A DNA stretch of 5,137 nt from Candidatus Methylomirabilota bacterium. Lineage in GTDB: Bacteria > Methylomirabilota > Methylomirabilia > Methylomirabilales > CSP1-5. Positions 1 to 5,007 of this stretch are shown here, piece by piece. The position numbers and the translations under genes were made by a program. The stretch lies in the NCBI GenBank assembly GCA_022615475.1, contig JAKEGQ010000105.1, positions 1 to 5,137 on the forward strand. Reading direction: 5' to 3'. Each line of letters begins with the position of its first letter. The stretch's first letter is position 1. Under the pieces are notes generated by a model. The model searched no databases, was not told where the DNA came from, and worked only from the letters and a program-made list of their open reading frames with translations.

Positions 1-35
1 ACCTCGCCATGGATCTCGGCTTGACGGCCCTCTGA
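1..35 (+). CDS. Possible C-terminal tail of a preceding gene (partial)
   Basis: The frame starting at base 3 reads LAMDLGLTAL and stops at TGA 33-35. Its codons end mostly in G or C, like the solid genes downstream, and the competing open frame (base 2 to TAG 137-139) has a much less GC-rich third position. That is the only support: ten residues are too few to identify a family, and the stretch may not be coding. If real, this gene ends about 120 bases before the lipoprotein gene. Confidence 0.22.
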   Translation, partial: LAMDLGLTAL

Positions 36-122
36 TGCTCCGGCGAGGCGGTTGTGAAGGGGTCGGGTACGGCTTTGTCAGCAACCATGCTGGGACAAAG
101 GTTCCCCGGAAGGGGGAGCATC
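34..122 (+). other. Leader with nested inverted repeats (possible structured RNA)
   Basis: Three pairings can be read directly. GATGCTCC (34-41) is an exact 8-base complement of GGAGCATC (115-122) and would close the whole element. CTTTGTC (73-79) pairs with GACAAAG (94-100), continued inside by AGCA (80-83) with TGCT (88-91) around an ACCA loop, leaving a two-base GG bulge at 92-93. TTCCCC (102-107) can pair with GGGGGA (112-117), with one T-G pair, around a GGAA loop of GNRA type. The third helix shares bases 115-117 with the closing helix, so in full they exclude each other; a 3-bp version is compatible. GGTTG (50-54) also complements CAACC (82-86). There is no T-tract, so this is not an ordinary terminator. 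It lies 32 bases before the start of the first operon gene. I could not match it to a known riboswitch class. Confidence 0.35.
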
Positions 123-154
123 TTACGTGGCAACAATAGCTGAGCAGGTGGCCG

Positions 155-703
155 GTGACGCATAAAGACTGCAGCCCTTCTCCTCGGAACAGGGGGTCCG
201 TAGCTTTCTGCGCGCTGACTTGCGGGATTTTCATCACAGCGTGTGCGGCCGGCCGAATCACAGGCGGGGCGTACGTGAACGAGGCGAAGGGATTTGCCGT
301 CCCGCTGCCTCCGAACGGCTGGAGCGTGGAAACAGGGGAAGAGGCAGACCTCCTATTGCGGCATCAGAATCGAAAGGCGGGGATGGTGGTTAACGCTACC
401 TGCGGCGAGATCCCATCCGGCCGCCCCTTGGAGATCGTGAGCCGACACCTCTTTTTCGGCATCCGGGCGAAGGAGGTGCTCCGCGGCGAACGTCGCGCTA
501 CCGCCCAAGGGGAGGTGTTCGAGGTGGTCCTGCGGGGCGAACTGGATGGCGAGGAACTCCTTCTCCATGCCCATACCCTTAGGGGACCTGAGTGCGTCTA
601 CGACTTGGTGTTGTTCGCGTCTCCGGAGGAGTATTCTCGGGTAAACGGGGAATTTGAGACAATGCTGCCGCGGTTTCAACTAGTGGGGGGAGGGACGCGA
701 TGA
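155..703 (+). CDS. Small lipoprotein of unknown function, first gene of the MCE operon
   Basis: A 182-residue predicted lipoprotein. Residues 1-30 form a type II signal: a basic N-region (K4, R11, R13), a hydrophobic stretch from about 15 to 27, and lipobox I27-T28-A29-C30, so C30 would be acylated. Residues +2 and +3 are Ala-Ala, with no Asp retention signal; by the enterobacterial Lol rule this favours the outer membrane (inference). The mature part starts with a pattern like FAVPLPPNGWSVE (47-59), reminiscent of PsbP/DcrB-like lipoprotein domains that open with a Phe-containing strand followed by a P-x-G-W turn. That resemblance is weak. Two mature cysteines, C83 and C147, could form a disulfide. 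The start is GTG 155, preceded by AGGTG at 146-150; the frame is closed by TAG at 137-139 and has no better start. Its stop overlaps the permease start as ATGA (700-703), so the two are probably translationally coupled. Function unknown; an accessory role in lipid transport is inferred from position only. Confidence 0.85.
   Translation: MTHKDCSPSPRNRGSVAFCALTCGIFITACAAGRITGGAYVNEAKGFAVPLPPNGWSVETGEEADLLLRHQNRKAGMVVNATCGEIPSGRPLEIVSRHLFFGIRAKEVLRGERRATAQGEVFEVVLRGELDGEELLLHAHTLRGPECVYDLVLFASPEEYSRVNGEFETMLPRFQLVGGGTR
689..693 (+). promoter_or_regulatory. Ribosome binding site of the MlaE-family permease gene
   Basis: GGAGG lies inside a G-rich run (685-694), six bases before ATG 700. It is embedded in the last codons of the lipoprotein gene, which supports the ATG 700 start and coupled translation. 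Confidence 0.75.
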
Positions 704-1443
704 AGGCCTTCTTCGACTATCTCGGCGGCAGCACCCTCTTGGCTTGTCAGGCGTTCCGGGAATCGCTCGTTCCTCCCTATCGCTTCGGGCTCTTCGTGAC
801 GCAGATTCACGCCATGGGTGTCCTCTCTCTCGTCCTGACGGTGATCGCCGGCCTCTTTGCCGGTATGGTGGTGGCGCTCCAGGGGGCGCATGAGCTGCAG
901 CGTTTCGGGGCAACGCTCTACATCGGCCCGACGGTGGCCAAGTCCATGGTCCGGGAGGCCGGTCCGCTCATGACGGCACTCCTCGTCGGGGGAAAGGTCG
1001 GAGCAGGGATCACGGCTGAGCTAGGGGCCATGAGGGTCACAGAGCAGCTCGATGCCCTTCGAGCCATCGGGGCAAACTATCTAAAGTTCCTGGTTGTTCC
1101 CCGACTCCTGGCTGGCCTGGTGGTCTTCCCGCTCCTCACGATCATAGCGGATGTTGTAGGGATCCTCGGCGGCTTGTTCGTCGCCATGCTTCAGTTCCGG
1201 CTCGACTACATGCTCTACTGGAACACCATCTTTGACATCACTACCTTTCAAGACTACTTCAGCGGCTTTGGCAAATCCGTGGTGTTCGGCTTCCTGATCG
1301 CCTTGGCCGGAACTTACCAGGGCCTCACCTTTACGGGAGGGAGCACCGAGCTCGGGCGGGCAACTACGGGCACGGTCGTCGTCATCGGAATCGCCGTTTT
1401 GGTCGCCGATTATCTTCTGACCCAGCTCTTTTTTCTCCTTTAG
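700..1443 (+). CDS. mlaE: MlaE/YrbE-family ABC transporter permease
   Basis: Inner-membrane permease of an MCE-type phospholipid ABC transporter, 247 residues, close to the usual 250-265. In this family two copies bind two MlaF ATPases below and a ring of MCE protein above, moving lipids between the inner membrane and the periplasmic MCE channel. Family hallmarks are visible: an N-terminal amphipathic region, the REAGPLMTALLVGGKVGAGITAE-type stretch (about 85-107), the AELGAMRVTEQLDALRAIG block (106-124), which is the cytoplasmic coupling region, and the VVPR motif (132-135). Hydrophobic segments lie at roughly 40-60, 88-103, 129-165, 192-207 and 224-247. The late GxxxLGRATTGTVV stretch (213-227) corresponds to the conserved GVGxATTxAVV block. 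The K at 99 replaces the more common R of the GR motif. ATG 700 has a good Shine-Dalgarno sequence and overlaps the upstream stop; the ATPase gene follows after 20 bases. The symbol is used at family level, since orthology to E. coli mlaE is not shown. Confidence 0.95.
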   Translation: MKAFFDYLGGSTLLACQAFRESLVPPYRFGLFVTQIHAMGVLSLVLTVIAGLFAGMVVALQGAHELQRFGATLYIGPTVAKSMVREAGPLMTALLVGGKVGAGITAELGAMRVTEQLDALRAIGANYLKFLVVPRLLAGLVVFPLLTIIADVVGILGGLFVAMLQFRLDYMLYWNTIFDITTFQDYFSGFGKSVVFGFLIALAGTYQGLTFTGGSTELGRATTGTVVVIGIAVLVADYLLTQLFFLL

Positions 1444-1463
1444 GGAGAGCGCAGGCAGGGCGG

Positions 1464-2222
1464 ATGATGGAGCAGATGACAGAGCAACCCGAGGTCCTGC
1501 GGATCGGAGGGATTCACAAGACCTTAAATGCACAGCAGGTGCTGGCGGGGATTGACTTCAGCCTCCGGTTTTGCGAGACGGTCAGCGTCCTGGGGGGGAG
1601 CGGCGCCGGCAAGAGCACGCTCCTGAAGTTGATCGCCGGCCTCATCAAACCGGACCGGGGACAAATCCGCCTCTTCGGACAGGACATCGTCCCGATGAGC
1701 GAGCGGGAGATGCTCCCCCTCCGCAGGCGGATGGGGGTGGTCTTCCAGGGTGCGGCCCTCTTTGACTCCCTCACCGTTTTCGAGAATATTGCCTTTCCTA
1801 TGAGGCTCCACACGAAGGCAAACCAGGGAGAGATCCGGCACCGCGTGGCTGAGGTCCTGGAGCAGGTGGGACTGCCCAGGATCGAGGACAAGTACCCGGC
1901 GGAGCTGAGCGGTGGGATGAAGAAGCGGGTGGGCATCGCCCGGGCACTGGTCCTGCGACCTGAGGTCGTTCTGTTCGACGAGCCCACAGCGGGTTTGGAC
2001 CCCAAGAACGCCCGGATGATCTGTGAGCTGATCGCCGAGCTGCACCGGGAGATCTGCCAGACCTCCGTGGTGGTGATCCACGACCTGCCCTGCGCCTTTG
2101 CGATATCGAACCAGGTCGCGTTTCTTCATGAGGGCAAGATCACCGAGGTCGCCAGTCCCGAAGAGTTTCGAAAGTCGCCCCGGCCCGAAGTCCAGTCGTT
2201 CCTGGAGGGCACGTCCGGCTAA
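1464..2222 (+). CDS. mlaF: MlaF-family ABC transporter ATP-binding protein
   Basis: Cytoplasmic ATPase that powers the MCE lipid transporter, 252 residues, complete and of normal length. All nucleotide-binding motifs are intact: Walker A GGSGAGKST (44-52), Q-loop VVFQGAALFDSLTVFEN (Q95), signature LSGGM (148-152) followed by KKRVGIARAL, Walker B VVLFDE (D172, catalytic E173), D-loop AGLDP (176-180) and switch histidine H206 in VVVIHD. The signature with M rather than Q, and the GALFDSLTVFENIAFP stretch, are typical of the MlaF/Mkl group within ABC ATPases. Three in-frame ATGs (1464, 1467, 1476) compete as starts. AGGG at 1457-1460 sits six bases before 1467 and three before 1464, so 1464 or 1467 is likely and the difference is one residue. 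It follows the permease by 20 bases and precedes the MCE gene by 31. Confidence 0.96.
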   Translation: MMEQMTEQPEVLRIGGIHKTLNAQQVLAGIDFSLRFCETVSVLGGSGAGKSTLLKLIAGLIKPDRGQIRLFGQDIVPMSEREMLPLRRRMGVVFQGAALFDSLTVFENIAFPMRLHTKANQGEIRHRVAEVLEQVGLPRIEDKYPAELSGGMKKRVGIARALVLRPEVVLFDEPTAGLDPKNARMICELIAELHREICQTSVVVIHDLPCAFAISNQVAFLHEGKITEVASPEEFRKSPRPEVQSFLEGTSG

Positions 2223-2242
2223 GCGCCTTACGACCGACCGAG

Positions 2243-2247
2243 AGGAG
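2243..2247 (+). promoter_or_regulatory. Ribosome binding site that fixes the MCE protein start
   Basis: AGGAG, within AGAGGAGA (2241-2248), lies six bases before ATG 2254. The same frame is open back to ATG 2098 inside the ATPase gene, but that extension would add 52 Arg/Pro/Ser-rich residues before the membrane anchor. This site shows 2254 is the true start. Confidence 0.85.
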
Positions 2248-2253
2248 ATTTCC

Positions 2254-3138
2254 ATGGAGCCTCGGACCAGCACCAAGATTATTGTGGGGGTTTTCGTCTT
2301 TGCGGGGCTCCTGCTCTTTGCGGCGTCGATCTTCTTTCTGGGGGAGCGGGGACGATACTTTGCGCCCCAGCACCCCCTCAAGGCCTTCTTCACCAACGCG
2401 GCGGGGCTCCATGAAGGGGCGGCCGTGCGCCTGGCCGGGGTACCCGTAGGGCGGGTAACCGCAATCCGGTTGCCCAGTCCGCCCGAGCAGAAGGTGCTCG
2501 TAGAGCTGAATGTGGCCGGGGGGGCGATCGAGAACGTTCGCCGAGACTCGGTCGCCCGGATCGAGACCGTGGGCTTTCTGGGAGACAAGTTCATCGAAAT
2601 CAGTGTCGGGAGCCCCCAGGAACCCCCCCTTCCCGACGGAGCAACCCTTCGGGTCGAGGAGCCGACAGAGTTTGGCACCCTCGTCGGCCAGGGACAGCGG
2701 GTCCTCGCGCATGCGGAGCGGTTCGCCGCGTCACTCGAGCGAGGAGAAGGGGCACTGCCTTGGCTGATTCAGGATCCGGCCAGCCGACGATTCATGCAGG
2801 ACCTCGCTCGCACCGCCGAGGCGCTCGCGGCGCTGTCCCGGGAGGTGAAGGAGGGTCGAGGCCTGGCCCATGCCCTGATCTATGACCCAGAGGGAAGCAA
2901 GCTAGTCGAGAATCTCACGGAGACCTCCGAACACCTCAAAGAGATCAGCGAAAAGATAGCCCGAGGCGAGGGGACCGCGGGGGCGTTTCTGGTCGATCCC
3001 ACAGTCTATGAAAATCTGACGGCACTCCTGGAAGGTGCCCAGCGAAGCTGGATCCTCCGCTGGGCCATTCGGAGCACCCTGGAATCGGGGCGGGGGGCCC
3101 GAGAGGAAGAGGCAAAGGCGGCGGCGAGTAAGAAATGA
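2254..3138 (+). CDS. mlaD: MlaD-like MCE-domain lipid transport protein
   Basis: Single-pass inner-membrane protein of 294 residues. A short cytoplasmic N-terminus leads into a membrane anchor at about 9-29 (IIVGVFVFAGLLLFAASIFFL). One MCE domain follows at about 39-119, with the characteristic GLHEGAAVRLAGVPVGRV stretch (51-68) and the GFLGDKFIEI hallmark (107-116). MCE domains of this kind form hexameric rings that make a lipid-conducting pore on the MlaFE complex. The tail (about 139-294) is far longer than in E. coli MlaD (183 residues in all) and contains three repeats of exact 37-residue period, with G-x-G at 164, 201 and 238 and Asp-Pro at 174, 211 and 248. The C-terminus is charged (GAREEEAKAAASKK). 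The start is ATG 2254, supported by a strong Shine-Dalgarno sequence. The stop overlaps the start of the protease gene as ATGA (3135-3138). The symbol is at family level. Confidence 0.93.
   Translation: MEPRTSTKIIVGVFVFAGLLLFAASIFFLGERGRYFAPQHPLKAFFTNAAGLHEGAAVRLAGVPVGRVTAIRLPSPPEQKVLVELNVAGGAIENVRRDSVARIETVGFLGDKFIEISVGSPQEPPLPDGATLRVEEPTEFGTLVGQGQRVLAHAERFAASLERGEGALPWLIQDPASRRFMQDLARTAEALAALSREVKEGRGLAHALIYDPEGSKLVENLTETSEHLKEISEKIARGEGTAGAFLVDPTVYENLTALLEGAQRSWILRWAIRSTLESGRGAREEEAKAAASKK
2743..3075 (+). repeat. Three 37-residue (111-bp) protein-level repeats in the MCE protein tail
   Basis: Residues 164-200, 201-237 and 238-274 of the MCE protein align without gaps. Each opens with G-x-G, has Leu or Phe-Leu before an Asp-Pro pair at repeat positions 11-12, and the first two continue into similar helix-like segments (QDLARTAEALAALSREV and ENLTETSEHLKEISEKI). 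The third keeps GEGTAGAFLVDPTVYENL and then diverges. The similarity is in protein; the DNA copies have drifted. The GEG-DP-NL pattern recurs in tails of long MlaD-like proteins. Confidence 0.75.
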
Positions 3139-4766
3139 AAGCAAGCCTTGTCCATCTTTCCGGCAGTAAGCGGGGAAAGACCGAGGTCTTCCAACGGGAG
3201 TGGCTCAGGATCGGCTCGGATCCTGAGAGCGACCTCGCACTTCTGGAAAGACCCGTCGCCCCGCGCCATGCCGAGATCCGGTTCGAGAACTGCGAGTACC
3301 TCCTCCGCGACCTCGGCCCGGATGGAACCTTTGTCAATGGCGGGCAGATCTCAGAGATCCTCCTTCAGGATGGCGACCTGATTGAATTCGGTGTCGGCGG
3401 ACCTAAAGTCCGTTTCCGCATCCGTCCTGAGGATCATGTAGGATGCAAACCCCTCCGCCAGATCCTCGCCGACGCGAGGGACATGGCACGTGAGTACGGC
3501 CGGGGTCCCCTTGTGGGCGCCGGGGCATTCCTGAGACAAGCCCTGGGGGAGATGATCCGGGAGTATTCCTGGCGCCTGGCGATCGCCGCCCTGCTTTTTT
3601 TCCTCCTTTTCGGCGGAGTCCCCGGGATACTGCTTTATCGGAGCCGCGAGGAACAACGCCGTCAAGAGCAGATGTTGGCCCAGCTCGCTGGCGAGGTCCA
3701 AGAGACGGGACACCTGCGCCAGCAACTCCTCGAGACTGTCCAGCAGCGAAAAGGAATGGAGATACGGTCAGGCGAAGAGTTGGGGACCCTCGAATTGCTG
3801 CAGAGGGAGCGGGCTCAGTTGGCAAAGGCCCTGCGGGAAGCCGAGGCCAAAGCCCAGGCCAGTCGTGAGGAATTCCAACGCATGCGCGAGGCCTTGGCCA
3901 GGGCTGAGAGGCGGATCGCGTCTCTGGAAGAGGCCAAGGGGGCTACAGAGCGCATCATCCAGAGATACGCGGGGGGTGTGGCCTTTATCCATGGAAGCTT
4001 TGTCCTCGAAGATCCCTCCGGTCGTCCCCTCCGGCAGGCCGGTCGTGATCAGGAGGGCAACCCCCTCTTCTCACCCACGGGACAGGGAGAGACATTGAGA
4101 ATCACGTACAACGGTACCGCATTTCTGGTCAGCGCCGACGGTCGGCTCCTCACCAACCGGCATGTGGCCGAGCCCTGGTGGGAGGATAAGACCGTGGAAG
4201 CTCTCATGACGCGGGGGATCAGGCCGCGACTGGAAGATCTCCGCGCCTTCTTCCCCGGCAAGCAGGAGGCTTCTCCTCTCGAAGTGGTGGCCGTGTCGGA
4301 GGCGGCAGATGTGGCCGTCGTCCAGCTGGCGAAGAGTGCAGTTCCCCTCGGTCTTCCGGTGCTCCCCGTCGAGTCTAGAGGCGATGGGGTGAAACCCGGA
4401 AGCTTCGTCCTGCTGTTGGGCTATCCGGCAGGCCTGGACGCCATCTTGGCAAAACTGGATCGTCCCACCTTGCAGTCGCTCTTTACCGCGGCGGGGGATG
4501 ATGTCCTGTCGGTAACCTCGGAGGTCGGTCGGCGAGGTCTCATCCGTCCTTTAGCCACGCAAGGCATTATTGGGGACCTCACGCCTACCAAGCTGGTCTA
4601 TGACGCCGTGACCACGGTCGGCGGGAGCGGTGGTCCGCTCTTCAATATGCACGGAAAGGTCATTGGCATCAATCAGGCCGTCCTCAGGGGGTTTGGCGGA
4701 TCAAACTTCGGAGTTCCGATCCGGTTCGGGCTCGCCTTGCTCAAAGATATTTCGACAAAGAGGTGA
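3135..4766 (+). CDS. FHA-like domain / membrane anchor / coiled coil / trypsin-like serine protease
   Basis: A 543-residue multidomain protein. Residues about 1-97 resemble a forkhead-associated fold: LRIGSDPESDLAL (24-36), PRHAEIRF (43-50), LRDLGPDGTFVNGG (57-70) and LLQDGDLIEFG (76-86). A hydrophobic segment at about 148-167 is a likely membrane anchor. Residues about 168-277 are rich in E, Q, R, L and A and are probably coiled coil. The C-terminal 280-543 is a trypsin-like (S1/HtrA-type) protease with a full predicted triad: H343 in LLTNRHVAEPW, D392 in ADVAVVQL and S498 in VGGSGGPLFN. No PDZ domain follows; the protein ends about 45 residues after the nucleophile. By analogy the protease should be periplasmic and the FHA domain cytoplasmic, but Arg residues flank the anchor on both sides, so topology is not certain. 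ATG 3135 overlaps the MCE stop (ATGA), and there is only a weak Shine-Dalgarno sequence, which suggests coupled translation. A role in proteolytic control of the transporter or envelope is inferred. Confidence 0.92.
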   Translation: MKASLVHLSGSKRGKTEVFQREWLRIGSDPESDLALLERPVAPRHAEIRFENCEYLLRDLGPDGTFVNGGQISEILLQDGDLIEFGVGGPKVRFRIRPEDHVGCKPLRQILADARDMAREYGRGPLVGAGAFLRQALGEMIREYSWRLAIAALLFFLLFGGVPGILLYRSREEQRRQEQMLAQLAGEVQETGHLRQQLLETVQQRKGMEIRSGEELGTLELLQRERAQLAKALREAEAKAQASREEFQRMREALARAERRIASLEEAKGATERIIQRYAGGVAFIHGSFVLEDPSGRPLRQAGRDQEGNPLFSPTGQGETLRITYNGTAFLVSADGRLLTNRHVAEPWWEDKTVEALMTRGIRPRLEDLRAFFPGKQEASPLEVVAVSEAADVAVVQLAKSAVPLGLPVLPVESRGDGVKPGSFVLLLGYPAGLDAILAKLDRPTLQSLFTAAGDDVLSVTSEVGRRGLIRPLATQGIIGDLTPTKLVYDAVTTVGGSGGPLFNMHGKVIGINQAVLRGFGGSNFGVPIRFGLALLKDISTKR

Positions 4767-4969
4767 GTAAAGATGGCCCGGATAATACGCTCGAGGGTGG
4801 TGCGACCACACGGCTGGCAGGTCGCCTTTATGAGCGACCCCTAAGGCAGACGGCGGAAGTCGCAAACATCCTGAAGGTCTTTAGCTTGCACCGTGCCGGC
4901 TCGACTATTGCGGCGGTGATGGGACAGCAATGCTGCGAGGAGCATCGGCGTTTGAGACGGCGGTGAACG

Positions 4970-4993
4970 TCAGGGTCCCTGATACATCCTGAT
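4970..4993 (+). promoter_or_regulatory. Palindrome plus spaced direct repeat upstream of the tautomerase gene (possible operator)
   Basis: TCAGGGTCCCTGA (4970-4982) is a perfect 6+1+6 palindrome. The hexamer CCTGAT at 4978-4983 recurs at 4988-4993, exactly ten bases on, so both copies face the same side of the helix. The element is centred about 32 bases before ATG 5008, a position where a repressor site would act. No matching promoter boxes are clear, and the site may be fortuitous. Confidence 0.25.
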
Positions 4994-4995
4994 GC

Positions 4996-5003
4996 GGGAG
5001 GTG
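4996..5003 (+). promoter_or_regulatory. Ribosome binding site of the tautomerase gene
   Basis: GGGAGGTG, with the core GGAGG (4997-5001) six bases before ATG 5008. It supports a real gene start there, even though the reading frame is cut by the window edge. Confidence 0.8.
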
Positions 5004-5007
5004 CGAC

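Larger units (their letters stand above)
4767..5007 (+). other. Intergenic stretch with small hairpins and only weak short ORFs
   Basis: No confident gene lies in these 241 bases. GTG 4763 overlaps the protease stop (GTGA) and opens 67 codons to TGA 4964-4966, but the product has no recognisable domain and its third-position GC is only moderate. A second frame from ATG 4773, well placed after AGGTGAG (4761-4767), codes for 23 residues beginning MARIIRSRVV and stops at 4842-4844. Short inverted repeats occur: GTGGT/ACCAC (4797-4801 with 4805-4809), GCGACC/GGTCGC (4802-4807 with 4820-4825), GGTCGC/GCGACC (4820-4825 with 4834-4839) and ATGCT/AGCAT (4930-4934 with 4941-4945). None is followed by a T-tract, so no intrinsic terminator can be called. 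Confidence 0.5.

Noticed and set aside
21..80. Minus-35-like hexamers TTGACG (21-26) and TTGTCA (75-80) as the operon promoter
   Set aside because: Neither has a credible minus-10 box at 16-18 bases spacing; the operon promoter cannot be placed from this sequence.
34..122. Leader as a tRNA, signal recognition particle RNA or c-di-GMP riboswitch
   Set aside because: The 8-bp closing helix and the GGCGAGGCGG stretch recall tRNA-Sec, and the CCGGAAGG loop and GGGACAAAG recall SRP RNA and GEMM, but there is no anticodon arm, T-arm, SRP internal loop or full GEMM core.
2098..2253. N-terminal extension of the MCE protein starting inside the ATPase gene
   Set aside because: The extra 52 residues are Arg/Ser/Pro-rich shadow sequence of the ATPase gene, and a strong Shine-Dalgarno sequence at 2243-2247 marks ATG 2254, immediately ahead of the membrane anchor.
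1524..2678. Long antisense open frame (384 codons) across the ATPase and MCE genes
   Set aside because: It is opposite two genes with intact, well-known motifs; long antisense frames are common in GC-rich coding DNA, and its product is a low-complexity Arg/Ser/Pro-rich mix without a domain.
3595..3601. Run of seven T in the membrane-anchor region of the protease gene as a slippage or frameshift site
   Set aside because: The run encodes ordinary Leu-Phe-Phe in a hydrophobic segment, and the original frame gives a complete FHA-to-protease protein; no sign that a shifted product is used.
4763..4966. 67-codon frame overlapping the protease stop
   Set aside because: The GTGA overlap is suggestive, but the product has no recognisable domain and ends in an Arg-rich run, and codon use is less biased than in the operon genes; not enough to call a gene.
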